Assembly (NCBI GenBank): GCA_049600855.1
Contig: JBMYQA010000002.1
Span: forward strand, 1-58,692
Source of the DNA: JBMYQA01 sp049600855
GTDB lineage: Bacteria; Bacteroidota; Bacteroidia; Cytophagales; Flammeovirgaceae
Length of the DNA stretch: 58,692 nucleotides
Direction of reading: 5' to 3'
Shown: positions 44,161-52,760 of the stretch, piece after piece
How positions within the stretch are numbered: position 1 is the stretch's first letter
Layout: every line of letters starts with the position of its first letter
Notes under the pieces: generated by a model
The model's database searches: none
Seen by the model: the letters and a program-made list of their open reading frames with translations, nothing else
Told to the model about the DNA's origin: nothing
Made by a program: the position numbers and the translations under genes

Positions 44161-44772
44161 TCATTCAGCCATTTTGATATTCCAATTAGATTCCCCTTTA
44201 ATATTTATAAAACATCGGAAAATAATAGGATGAACTTGTGTGTTATTTCTAAATAACAAGCCATATCCTTCAAGGATTCTATTCATAAATAAATGAGGTG
44301 GTTTATCTATAGATATTGAAGAAAGAGGATTTTGATTAATGGATAAAACAATTTTATCTAGGCTATCAGGATAAAGGCTTCCTGTAATCAAACTAGGATC
44401 CCTTAAAACACTTCCATCATAATCTATTGTTCCATTAACTTCAAGAAAGCGATTAAAAGTTAATTGTAATTTGGGATAACTTTTCGGCATTTTAATTATG
44501 AACTTTTTTCTTTCTAAGTCTACTTCACATAGGCACTTTCTAAGATCAGCAGTCCACATTCCATCAAATACTCGTAGACCTTTTGATTGGTAATTTTCTA
44601 TGTTTTCAAATAGATGTGGGGCTTTTTTAGTAGATATATTCATTTGTCCATTCTTATAAATGTATTTGGAATAAACAAAGTTTGAATCTATTGTCAGTTT
44701 ATTATTAGTAGATTGAGCATTCAGGCCTACTGATATAATAATGATCAAGAATGTTATTTTAAAAACCTTCAT
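44161..44772 (-). CDS. Secreted paralogue of the duplicated protein
   Basis: 203 residues with a signal peptide (FKITFLIIIISVGLNAQ). The last 50 residues resemble those of the duplicated proteins: FMNRILEGYGLLFRNN and HPIIFRCFINIKGES against MNRIIEGYMLLIQRNE and YIFRSFIDIKNTD. The N-terminal two thirds differ. It follows the truncated paralogue by nine bases and is probably co-transcribed with it. Function unknown. Confidence 0.7.
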   Translation of the reverse strand: MKVFKITFLIIIISVGLNAQSTNNKLTIDSNFVYSKYIYKNGQMNISTKKAPHLFENIENYQSKGLRVFDGMWTADLRKCLCEVDLERKKFIIKMPKSYPKLQLTFNRFLEVNGTIDYDGSVLRDPSLITGSLYPDSLDKIVLSINQNPLSSISIDKPPHLFMNRILEGYGLLFRNNTQVHPIIFRCFINIKGESNWNIKMAE

Positions 44773-44781
44773 AGCAGTGTT

Positions 44782-45162
44782 TTATTTTTGGCAAGGACCG
44801 TCTTGGAAAAGTGCAGGACTATTGTATGCATCTTTATAAAGAAAGCCTCTATAAGTAACTAATTGATCTAACGATTCTATCTCACCAGGTTTAAGTATTA
44901 AATCTTCCCCTATGAAATTAAAACCCATAGTACCATGTAATTCTAAGATTGTATCAATTAATCCTCCCCAAGATAATGCTTCGATTTCTGAGTTATACTT
45001 AGAAGAGTCTTCTCCTGTAAACTCAAACAACCGAGCTTTAATGACCCCTCTATAGCGTTCGATCATAATTGCATGCTGTCCAAAAGGATTTACTGGATCA
45101 GTCCCATCAACAGCATAGTCAGAAAATAAAGTGAGCAAATCCCAAAAGCAATTTACTAGAGT
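44782..45162 (-). pseudogene. 5'-truncated paralogue interrupted by the 720-bp duplication
   Basis: The frame is open from the junction of the repeat (45163) to the stop at 44782 but has no ATG and no signal peptide; a TTG at 45138 could start a 118-residue product. The order FSDY, then about 48 residues, then WGG, then MGFNFIGEDLI matches FSDY, 47 residues, WGG and GMNFTGEHLI of the duplicated genes, so it is a relative whose 5' part was replaced when the 720-bp copy arrived. The C-terminus (ALFQDGPCQK) is its own. It could still be expressed by readthrough. Confidence 0.6.
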
Positions 45163-45882
45163 GTATGTATCATTCTTTCAGTTTATTTAACTTCAATTCG
45201 TCAGTATTTTTAATATCTATAAAACTCCTGAAAATGTATAAATAGGCTTTACTGTTATAATTATTTTCATTCCGTTGAATTAACAGCATGTAACCTTCAA
45301 TAATTCGGTTCATTTTTAGATATGAAAATCGCTCTTCATTCAATTCCTCTAACAAATCATGATTTAAAAAAACATACGATTCATTAAATTCTATTGGTAA
45401 TTTAGCAATCAAGTGTTCACCTGTAAAATTCATCCCAAAATCTCCAGCTGGTGTTCTTGCAGCTTTGATTGCTCCATTACTTGAAATGCTTACCTTAATA
45501 TCCATGGTATTATCAAAGATGGTCATTTCTAAGGCTTTCGTTTTATTATCCAAAGTCGTGATACTTTTAATAGCGGAACCACCCCACTTAGCATCTACTA
45601 ATTTGACATGATATACCTGTTCAACATCTTTAAACTTCGCTTTTAAATGACTAAATACTGCCTGTCTTTGAGCAAAAACGGCATTATACGCTGACTTTTT
45701 TTCACTCGATATTGAATAGTTAACATAATAATCTGAAAAGTTGAATAAGGAATCAAGCATTAAATGATTCTTCGTATAAACTTTGCCATCTTGTGCTTGG
45801 AGCATATAAGATGAAATTAGAAGGGTAATGAGTATTAGTTTATTTATTACATTCTTCTCCATTTTGACCTACTTTAAGTTGA
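45163..45882. repeat. 720-bp direct repeat, copy 2
   Basis: Same length and almost identical to 43285-44004, starting with GTATGTATCATTCTTTCAG and ending at the TTAAGTTGA before the gene start. The left end falls exactly where the truncated paralogue loses its 5' part. No transposase, insertion sequence or terminal inverted repeat is visible at the ends, so the copy probably came by homologous or illegitimate recombination. Confidence 0.93.
45170..45862 (-). CDS. Secreted protein of unknown function, duplicate copy 2
   Basis: 230 residues, equal to the product at 43292-43984 except for Leu in place of Phe in DSLFNFSDYY. It is the first gene of the minus-strand array. Its start codon lies inside the end of an older frame (45840-45965). 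The near-identity at silent positions shows the duplication is recent or kept uniform by gene conversion. Confidence 0.75.
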   Translation of the reverse strand: MEKNVINKLILITLLISSYMLQAQDGKVYTKNHLMLDSLFNFSDYYVNYSISSEKKSAYNAVFAQRQAVFSHLKAKFKDVEQVYHVKLVDAKWGGSAIKSITTLDNKTKALEMTIFDNTMDIKVSISSNGAIKAARTPAGDFGMNFTGEHLIAKLPIEFNESYVFLNHDLLEELNEERFSYLKMNRIIEGYMLLIQRNENNYNSKAYLYIFRSFIDIKNTDELKLNKLKE

Positions 45883-45965
45883 CCATCATTATCATTAGGT
45901 ATCACTGTATCGTAGTTAGTAACTCGACCATGAATTCTTGTTCCTGACAAGCCCAAAGCAGTAAG
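45840..45965 (-). pseudogene. 3' end remnant of a lost gene upstream of copy 2
   Basis: A 41-codon open frame without a good start reads through SGTRIHGRVTNYDTV, IPNDNDGQLKVGQ and ends NGEECNK at 45840, overlapping the secreted-protein start by 23 bases. The matching remnant before copy 1 keeps the frame despite a 15-base deletion, which suggests it once was coding. The rest of the gene is gone: the frame is closed by TAA at 45966-45968. It may be the tip of a toxin- or effector-type gene, but no family is recognised. Confidence 0.45.
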
Positions 45966-46182
45966 TTAAAAGAAAATAGATATCGTAATCTGTTGAGTTT
46001 GAATGGGTATGTGATGAGCTGCAGTATACTGGAACTTACTGCGCCTAAATTCATCGCTTTCATTGTTGGTTGAATGTTGAGTTAAAAATCGTTACCCGCC
46101 ACTAAGACGGTTGGTGCTTCGGGATTTCCCTGATTAATCGTGTTAAGTTATTTATTATCGTATTAAAATGTAATCTCATAAC

Positions 46183-46213
46183 AAAAAAATGAGGCCGCTA
46201 TTCAGCGGCCTCA
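46183..46213 (-). terminator. Intrinsic terminator of the acyl-CoA dehydrogenase gene
   Basis: TGAGGCCGCT (46190-46199) pairs perfectly with AGCGGCCTCA (46204-46213) around ATTC. On the minus strand it is followed by seven T. It lies about 75 bases after the stop of the acyl-CoA dehydrogenase gene and shields the paralogue array from it. Confidence 0.92.
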
Positions 46214-46289
46214 CGGAGATTGACAACCTTATCCAGTTGTATTTGGGTAAAAGAATCAGGAAGAGGCTCCCCGATACTTACTATCAACT

Positions 46290-48095
46290 TTAAAACTCAA
46301 ACGCATATGAATTCTTCGCAATCATGGTATCAGCCACTTGTCTGCGCAATGCTTTTACATTTACAAGCTCTGTTGTTTTTGTAAAGCGCTTCAAGCCCAT
46401 CAGCATTACCTTTTGCACATCCCCTTCGGTGAATGATGCAATGGCTTCTTTACCACTTACATTTACAATATCTACAGCTCTATAGAGGTATAATTTCGCC
46501 ATGTTAATTTGTGCTTCCACAGCCGCTGCACCTTGCATGTCCATTAATTTCTCAGCACGTAATATGGCAGATTCTGCGATGTAGATTTCAATCGCCATAT
46601 CGGCAATATTCATCAAAATCTCTTGCTCATTGTTTAGTGCAGCCCCAAACGTTTCTGTTGCCTTACCCGCAACCATTAATAAGGCTTTCTTTAACTTCTT
46701 CAACGTATCCTTCTCGTTCGCAAATGGAATAGACGCATCTGGTGTATCGAATGAAGGAATGGAAGTTAACTCTTTACCGACTGCTTTTGCTGGCCCTAAT
46801 AAATCTAACTCTCCTTTAAAAGCACGCTTCAATACAGTGCCTACTACCAATAATCGGTTAATCTCGTTGGTACCTTCGTAAATTCTTGTGATACGCGCAT
46901 CACGATAAGCTCTTTCCATAGGTGCATCAGCAGAGAAGCCCATACCACCATATACTTGCAAGCCTTCGTCAACTACATAATCCAGGACTTCAGAACCATG
47001 TACTTTCAAAATGGCACACTCAATAGCAAACTGCTCGATGCCTTTTAATTTGGCTTGTTCAGAATCCATGCCCGAAGCAAGTAAATCATTTACTTTATCG
47101 TTGATGTTTTGACCAGCACGGTAACTTGCAGATTCACAAGCCCAAGTACGTGTAGCCATCTCAGCTAATTTGTATTTGATGGCACCAAAATTGGCAATGG
47201 AAGTTCCAAACTGCTTACGCTCATTCGCATATTGAACTGCTTGTGCCGCTACATGCTTCGAAGCACCGATTGCGGATGCAGCTAATTTAATACGACCAAT
47301 ATTTAAGATGTTTACGGCAATTTTAAAACCATTACCTCGGTCAGATAGCATGTTCTCCGCAGGAACTTTACAATCGTTGAAGAAAATCTGACGGGTGGAA
47401 GAACCTTTGATACCTAATTTCTTCTCTTCGTCATTCATGGTAATCCCCTCATAGCCTTTTTCAACGATGAATGCAGTTAAGTTTTTATCGTCCTCAATTT
47501 TGGCAAATACGATGAATACATCTGCAAAACCGCCATTGGTAATCCACATTTTCTGACCTGTAATCAAGTAGTGCTTTCCGTCTTCGGTTAGTACTGCTTT
47601 GGTTTTACCAGAGTTTGCATCTGATCCTGAATCTGGCTCTGTTAAACAGTAAGCGCCTTTCCACTCACCAGAACCTAATTTGGGTAAATATTTCGCTTTT
47701 TGTGCTGGAGTACCATAATATTGAATGGGTAAGGTACCAATACCTGTGTGTGCCCCAAATGCAGTGGAGAATGAACCACCAGCACCAACTACATCGGCCA
47801 ATAGCATGGAAGTATTAAAGCCCATGCCTAAACCTTCATATTCTTCTGGTACAGTAACTGCTAATAATCCCAATTCTCCAGCTTTCTCAAGTAAGCCACT
47901 CATCACACCCTCTTCCAAATTTTCAATCGATTCTGTATTGGGGTGTACCTCCATTTCTAGGAAATCTTGGCAAGCCTGAGCCATCATGCGTTGCTCTTCC
48001 GAAAACTCTTCAGGAATGAAAATTTCATGAGCTTCCGTATCTCTGATAATAAACTCTCCTCCTTTGATTGCTGATTTTTCAATTACTGTATCCAT
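46290..48095 (-). CDS. Acyl-CoA dehydrogenase family protein
   Basis: 601 residues from MDTVIEKSAIKGGEF, the start common to the long Bacteroidota form; 22 upstream residues in the frame are dropped. The catalytic core has EEQRMMAQACQDFLE, the FAD-binding GAYCLTEPDSGSDANS and MWITNGGFADVFIV, and YGGMGFSADAPMERAYRDAR with ARITRIYEGTNEINR carrying the Glu-containing active-site loop. An extra C-terminal helical part of about 170 residues is typical for the very-long-chain or ACAD9-like branch. It oxidises acyl-CoA to enoyl-CoA in beta-oxidation. Its promoter has two palindromic sites. Confidence 0.92.
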   Translation of the reverse strand: MDTVIEKSAIKGGEFIIRDTEAHEIFIPEEFSEEQRMMAQACQDFLEMEVHPNTESIENLEEGVMSGLLEKAGELGLLAVTVPEEYEGLGMGFNTSMLLADVVGAGGSFSTAFGAHTGIGTLPIQYYGTPAQKAKYLPKLGSGEWKGAYCLTEPDSGSDANSGKTKAVLTEDGKHYLITGQKMWITNGGFADVFIVFAKIEDDKNLTAFIVEKGYEGITMNDEEKKLGIKGSSTRQIFFNDCKVPAENMLSDRGNGFKIAVNILNIGRIKLAASAIGASKHVAAQAVQYANERKQFGTSIANFGAIKYKLAEMATRTWACESASYRAGQNINDKVNDLLASGMDSEQAKLKGIEQFAIECAILKVHGSEVLDYVVDEGLQVYGGMGFSADAPMERAYRDARITRIYEGTNEINRLLVVGTVLKRAFKGELDLLGPAKAVGKELTSIPSFDTPDASIPFANEKDTLKKLKKALLMVAGKATETFGAALNNEQEILMNIADMAIEIYIAESAILRAEKLMDMQGAAAVEAQINMAKLYLYRAVDIVNVSGKEAIASFTEGDVQKVMLMGLKRFTKTTELVNVKALRRQVADTMIAKNSYAFEF

Positions 48096-48219
48096 ATTGT
48101 CTGTTCTTTTTTTATGTAAAGTAATGAGCAGCCATTCCCGCTCTGTTTTTCTCATTTTCAATTCAATCGTTTGCAGTATGAATTCAACTAATTACCCACT
48201 TTTCAGTGAATCATATTTG

Positions 48220-48275
48220 TATGCATGCATAACAATTTCGACAAATATAGAAATAAAACTGTTATGCACGCATAA
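48220..48275 (-). promoter_or_regulatory. Promoter of the acyl-CoA dehydrogenase gene flanked by two operators
   Basis: TATGCATGCATA (48220-48231) is a perfect palindrome and TTATGCACGCATAA (48262-48275) a near-perfect one of the same sequence, centres 43 bases apart. Between them the minus strand has TATATTTG (48249 to 48242), an exact -7 box. One site thus covers the -33 region and the other lies just past the transcription start, the usual place for a repressor. The regulator is not encoded here. Confidence 0.7.
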
Positions 48276-48409
48276 TAATTTAAAAAAAATAATCCGCTTT
48301 TGTAAGAAAAAGCAGATTATTAACAAAAAACCAGTGAATTGTATTATCGTAATACCTAGAAAAAGAGTCAGATGGTTTCGTGAAATTTCATAATCAGTGG
48401 AAATATACC

Positions 48410-48940
48410 TTATTTGCTAAAATCAACTAATTGATGCCTTCGCATAATGGAATGATGTCCAAAATCATCCGATACTGAATAGGCAGCGATGAACCAGATG
48501 GGCTTAGAAAAGTTCAATTTTCCATCGGAGTAATGTTCATCATCTAGTTGGATGCTGAAGGAAATACGCGTTTGGTTCTTTTGTTCACTTCCTGATAAAC
48601 GAAGTAAAGAGTTTGTCCCTCCTAAGGTGTCATCAGGTTTAGGATTCCCAAAACCGACAACGTATAAATCTAAGCCTTCGGTTTTTCCATGCTTTACCCG
48701 CAACATTTTTAAATCGGCATGTAGAATGTCATTTTTATCATTAAATCCTACTGCAAGCCATCCTGTAGTTGGAGCAGTTAGTTTGAAATGAATCAAATCC
48801 GCTTCTCGTTCCCACTCAATGTTCATTTTTTCAACTGCTAAAGTATTGGTATAAGATTGAACCGTTTGGTCTTCGTTGAGGTAATAGCCAATCTGACCTA
48901 TAAAAAGCAGTGCAAAGAAGAGTACTATCGAAACTTTCAT
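48410..48940 (-). CDS. Secreted DOMON domain protein
   Basis: 176 residues. A hydrophobic N-terminus (residues 3-18) exports the protein. The mature part is a single DOMON beta-sandwich: KMNIEWEREADLIHFKLTAP, TTGWLAVGFNDKNDILHADL, DDTLGGTNSLLRLSG, and IWFIAAYSVSDDFGHHSIMR. DOMON domains bind haem or sugars in redox proteins; the HH pair near the end is a possible haem ligand. The gene downstream of the next one on the same strand starts 12 bases before it, so the two form a unit. Confidence 0.82.
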   Translation of the reverse strand: MKVSIVLFFALLFIGQIGYYLNEDQTVQSYTNTLAVEKMNIEWEREADLIHFKLTAPTTGWLAVGFNDKNDILHADLKMLRVKHGKTEGLDLYVVGFGNPKPDDTLGGTNSLLRLSGSEQKNQTRISFSIQLDDEHYSDGKLNFSKPIWFIAAYSVSDDFGHHSIMRRHQLVDFSK

Positions 48941-48952
48941 GATGCCTATTGC

Positions 48953-49372
48953 CTACTTAATAAATGTCAAATCCTGAACAATTTTCCAGTCATCTCCTAC
49001 CTTCACCAAAGAGAGGTAATTATGGAAAATGGCTTTTTCACTTTTGAATTTCACTTTTACCGTAGCGGTAATCCCTTCGTAAATATCTACCGATTCAAAA
49101 ATGATGGAGCGCTTGTTTCCTCCAAAGGTTTTGTTTTTAATTAATTGAAGATACGTGGTACGATCTAAAATTTTGAGTTGCCCCGATGTTAAGTCGTTGA
49201 ACGCTACGCGATGATTGGTATGTAATACATCTTCTAAGATAGAAATGTCATTTTGGTCGCCTCCCTTCACAAACTGCTTGACCGTTTTCTCAATTTGTTT
49301 TTGCATGTTTTGGGCTTGAGCTCCACTCATTGTCATAAAAGTAACTACTAAGATTAAAAATAGCTGTTTCAT
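48953..49372 (-). CDS. Secreted Lumazine_bd/SnoaL-like (NTF2 fold) protein
   Basis: 139 residues from MKQLFLILVVTFMTMSGAQAQ; the 12 preceding residues are not signal-like. The mature part has the cone-shaped NTF2 pattern: QIEKTVKQFVKGGDQNDISI, VLHTNHRVAFND and FHNYLSLVKVGDDWKIVQDL. Related Lumazine_bd-type proteins are found in the periplasm of Bacteroidota without known ligand. It precedes the DOMON gene by 12 bases and may act with it in a redox or haem context, a guess from location only. Confidence 0.8.
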   Translation of the reverse strand: MKQLFLILVVTFMTMSGAQAQNMQKQIEKTVKQFVKGGDQNDISILEDVLHTNHRVAFNDLTSGQLKILDRTTYLQLIKNKTFGGNKRSIIFESVDIYEGITATVKVKFKSEKAIFHNYLSLVKVGDDWKIVQDLTFIK

Positions 49373-49483
49373 TGTTTTCGTTTTTGTTGAATCATTTTGA
49401 TATGACACAAGGTTAGCTATTTCTAAAATGGGTGTACACTGAAATGTCGTGAGTTGGGCGCTTGCTGTTGGGAAATGGACGAT

Positions 49484-50263
49484 TTACATCATTTCCGTTA
49501 AAGAAATGCGTTTTTTCATCACAATTTGATTATTAAATGGAGAAGTGTATTGGACATAAAAGTCGAGGAACTGCTGCTCTTCGGCTTGATAGGTAAATGT
49601 ATAACTACTTCCTGATGCGTCTAATCCAAGTCTTTTGACATTGGCCTGTTGTAGATTTATACAAGGTTCATCTTGGGTGTTTTCGGCAAGGTAAAACTTA
49701 ATAGTGCTTGGTGTGTAAGCATGATTGTTGCTAGTGAGCCAAATGAGTTTAATGAAGAATTGATAGGTATTGTTTTGGGGATGGTAATCTTTGATTTCGA
49801 CATGAAAGGTGTTTTTAGGTAGGTATTGCCCATTTTTTTGGAATTCCAAAAAGCCTAAGCAGGGTTGACCATCAGCAAATGTACCTGTTGCCCACGGTTT
49901 ACCATTGGCATAGTATATACTTACTGTGCCATGTTGCACTCCATTTATGTATTGTGTATGCTTGTAGAGTTGCCCATTTGGATGATAAAAATACAGGTTA
50001 CCATGCTTTTTCCCCTCTTGATAGTTGGTAGCCAATCGCAACTGTCCTGTTTTATAATAATCCCGTGCATTGCCATGCCGTTTGCCTGCCTTATAATTGA
50101 CCTCTGACATCAACTTCCCATTAGGGTGATAGGATTTGCGAAGACCTGTGAACTTTGTGGAAGAATGTGCAGAAGTGCCAAATTGGAACGTATCGGAGAG
50201 CTGATTGCAGGAGGAAATGACAAAAAGTAGTAAAATAAAGCTGCAACGTTTGAGTGTTTTCAT
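49484..50263 (-). CDS. YwqK-like MORN-variant repeat lipoprotein
   Basis: 259 residues. The lipoprotein signal (FVISSCNQ) is followed by about five MORN-variant repeats of about 23 residues (YHPNGKLMSEVNYKAGKRHG, YYKTGQLRLATNYQEGKKHG, YHPNGQLYKHTQYINGVQHG, YYANGKPWATGTFADGQP), then a 90-residue C-terminal domain of beta character. Databases call such proteins toxin-antitoxin system YwqK antitoxins, but there is no partner here and the signal peptide argues against that role. It is more likely a structural outer-membrane or periplasmic repeat protein. Confidence 0.8.
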   Translation of the reverse strand: MKTLKRCSFILLLFVISSCNQLSDTFQFGTSAHSSTKFTGLRKSYHPNGKLMSEVNYKAGKRHGNARDYYKTGQLRLATNYQEGKKHGNLYFYHPNGQLYKHTQYINGVQHGTVSIYYANGKPWATGTFADGQPCLGFLEFQKNGQYLPKNTFHVEIKDYHPQNNTYQFFIKLIWLTSNNHAYTPSTIKFYLAENTQDEPCINLQQANVKRLGLDASGSSYTFTYQAEEQQFLDFYVQYTSPFNNQIVMKKRISLTEMM

Positions 50264-50612
50264 GGAAGTTTTGCGTTTTTAATTTTAACAATTGTGGATC
50301 TTTCGGGCATAAATATAGAGGTAACTATTTACATAGATGGTAAACATTTCTATTTTTGCCCATCTTCAAAAAATGAATAGATAGTGATTCAAGAACTTAT
50401 TTCTCATCATAAGAGACAAAAATTGGGAATGATTCGTTGCCTTTTCGACAAACAGAACTCGTTCAACTCACTTACGATATCAGGGAACCAATCTCAATTT
50501 AAGGAAATTGTATAACGGGTTATCTTGTGAATTCATACTGCTATCTCCATCAAAACAATGACAAGTGTAATGGGTCACCAAACAATATTAAATTCAGAAA
50601 ACCACAATTAGC
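50264..50612. other. Divergent gap before recQ
   Basis: 349 bases between the YwqK gene and recQ. It contains an exact -7 box on the plus strand (TATTTTTG, 50351-50358) that is far from recQ, so it would give a leader of about 250 bases, and a small hairpin (CAATTT-AAGG-AAATTG) near 50494. On the minus strand a near -7 box (TATATTTA) may serve the YwqK gene. No gene is seen. Confidence 0.4.
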
Positions 50613-52760
50613 ATGACAAACTCAACAACATTATCTCCTGCTTATGAAGCACTCAAAACCTATTTTGGTTACGAGAAATTCCGCCCAATGCAAGCGGATA
50701 TCATTAAATCGGTATTAGCCAAGAAAGACGCATTAGTGTTAATGCCTACAGGTGGAGGGAAGTCCATTTGCTATCAAATTCCAGCTATTGTTTCAGAAGG
50801 TACTTGTATTGTCGTCTCTCCACTCATTGCCTTAATGAAAGATCAGGTGGAAGGCTTAAAGGCCAATGGGGTATCCGCTGCATTTATCAATAGTTCCATT
50901 AGTTTTAATGAGCAAGTACAGATTGAAGGAGCAGTATTAGAAGGTCAGATTAAATTGCTTTATGTTTCGCCTGAAAAACTGCTTTCTGGACCTTTTTTTG
51001 CTTTTATGCAACGCATTAAATTGAGCTTATTCGCCATTGATGAAGCGCATTGTATCTCCAGTTGGGGACATGATTTTAGACCTGAATATACCAAGTTAAA
51101 TCAACTGAAAAGTCAGTTTCCTCAAGTCCCTATTATTGCATTAACCGCAACGGCAGATAAAATCACACGCAGGGATATCATCAAGCAATTGGCACTTGAA
51201 GATGGAAAGGAGTACGTAGCTTCTTTTGATCGCCCAAATTTGAGTTTAGCTGTAAGGCCAGGCCAAAAGCGGTATCAGCAGATTTTACGATTTATAAAAG
51301 CCCGTCCCAACCAATCGGGGATTATTTATTGCCTCAGCCGAAAAGAAACGGAGCGAGTTGCAGGGAAGTTGCGCGATGATGGCATTCCCGCCGAGTTTTA
51401 TCATGCGGGCATTGGGGCTGCTTACCGAGCAGGGGTACAAGAACGATTTATCAAAGATACGACTCCCATCATTTGCGCAACCATTGCTTTTGGAATGGGC
51501 ATTGACAAATCAAATATTCGTTGGGTAATTCATTACAACCTTCCGAAAAATATTGAAGGTTATTACCAAGAAATTGGTCGTGCAGGAAGAGATGGTTTGC
51601 CAAGTGATACCTTTCTGTTTTACAGTTATGCAGATGTGATGCGGCTTCGGACTTTTGCCGAAGAAAGTGGGCAGTCTGAACTTCAACTGGCTAAATTGGA
51701 GCGAATGCAGCAATTTGCCGAATCTGCGATTTGCCGCAGGCGTATTCTGCTGTCGTATTTTGGCGAAAAGGCCGATAAAGATTGTGGCAATTGCGATGTG
51801 TGTAAAAATCCACCGCAGCGATTTGATGGAACCATTATTGCACAAAAGGCATTATCGGCGGTTTACCGCATGAAAGAACAAGTAGGAGGGAACATGCTCA
51901 TTGATGTATTGCGGGGTTCGCGCAAAAAAGAACTGTTGGATAAGGGATACGATAAAATCAAAACCTATGGAATGGGAAGTGATATTGGCTATTTTGATTG
52001 GCAACAAATTTTACTTCAACTCATTCAATTGGGATTGGTAGAAATTGCCTACGATGAAGGAAACACCTTGAAGCTAACCGAAAGCAGTCACGAAGTGTTG
52101 TTTAAAGGGAAAACGGTAATGATGACACGTGCAGTAGAAGCCAAGAAGCGTGAAGAGAAAATGGCAGAAATGCAAAAGCCAAAATCTCAGAAAGAGCTCA
52201 TGGCTGATGAATTATTTCAGGAGCTGCGTGAATTGCGAAAAACAATTGCCGATCGACAAGGAATTGCGCCTTATTTGGTATTTAGTGATGCTACCTTGCA
52301 ACAAATGGCAGCGGAGAAACCCTATACACAAGCAGGCATGAAGCGGATTTCAGGGGTAGGTCAGAAGAAGTTGGAGAGTTATGGTAGTTTGTTTATCAAA
52401 GAAATTGTACATTTCATTATCCGCAAAGTGAAGGAAGGAGTCAAGATCAAAGGCAGTACACAATTGCTGACTTGGGAGCTTTATCAACGTGGTTTGTCCA
52501 TCCAAGAAATGGCAAAAGAGCGCAAATTGAATTTTATGACCATTGAAACGCATTTAGGCTATTTATATGAACATGGCTTTCAGGTAGATATTTACCAATT
52601 TGTTACGCCTGATGAAATAGATATTGTCGCGAAAGCAGTGGATAAATTAGGAAGTGTAGACGGCCTAAAACCGATTTTTGAACACTTGGAGGAGACGGTA
52701 AGTTATTCCAAAATTAAGATGGCTCTGGCATACATGAATAAACATTCCGAAAAAGCATAA
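50613..52760 (+). CDS. recQ: ATP-dependent DNA helicase RecQ
   Basis: 715 residues, 3'-5' helicase of recombination and repair. Helicase core (about 1-345) with motif I MPTGGGKSICYQIPA, motif II IDEAHCISSWGHDFRPEY and motif VI YQEIGRAGRDG. Zinc-binding region with Cys in SAICRRRILLSYF and DCGNCDVC (about 370-398), winged-helix RQC domain (about 410-510), HRDC domain (about 525-605) and a C-terminal HTH_40 end (GLSIQEMAKERKLNFMTIET). The stop codon overlaps the first base of the longer inverted-repeat element, so the element may serve as its 3' end. Confidence 0.96.
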   Translation: MTNSTTLSPAYEALKTYFGYEKFRPMQADIIKSVLAKKDALVLMPTGGGKSICYQIPAIVSEGTCIVVSPLIALMKDQVEGLKANGVSAAFINSSISFNEQVQIEGAVLEGQIKLLYVSPEKLLSGPFFAFMQRIKLSLFAIDEAHCISSWGHDFRPEYTKLNQLKSQFPQVPIIALTATADKITRRDIIKQLALEDGKEYVASFDRPNLSLAVRPGQKRYQQILRFIKARPNQSGIIYCLSRKETERVAGKLRDDGIPAEFYHAGIGAAYRAGVQERFIKDTTPIICATIAFGMGIDKSNIRWVIHYNLPKNIEGYYQEIGRAGRDGLPSDTFLFYSYADVMRLRTFAEESGQSELQLAKLERMQQFAESAICRRRILLSYFGEKADKDCGNCDVCKNPPQRFDGTIIAQKALSAVYRMKEQVGGNMLIDVLRGSRKKELLDKGYDKIKTYGMGSDIGYFDWQQILLQLIQLGLVEIAYDEGNTLKLTESSHEVLFKGKTVMMTRAVEAKKREEKMAEMQKPKSQKELMADELFQELRELRKTIADRQGIAPYLVFSDATLQQMAAEKPYTQAGMKRISGVGQKKLESYGSLFIKEIVHFIIRKVKEGVKIKGSTQLLTWELYQRGLSIQEMAKERKLNFMTIETHLGYLYEHGFQVDIYQFVTPDEIDIVAKAVDKLGSVDGLKPIFEHLEETVSYSKIKMALAYMNKHSEKA

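Noticed and set aside
43285..45882. The 720-bp duplication as an assembly artefact
   Set aside because: The copies differ at three positions, have different flanks, and the junction cuts a distinct paralogue, which is hard to explain by misassembly. Read spanning would still settle it.
49484..50263. Antitoxin of a toxin-antitoxin system (usual database name for YwqK-type proteins)
   Set aside because: It is a signal-bearing lipoprotein with MORN-variant repeats and no toxin gene beside it.
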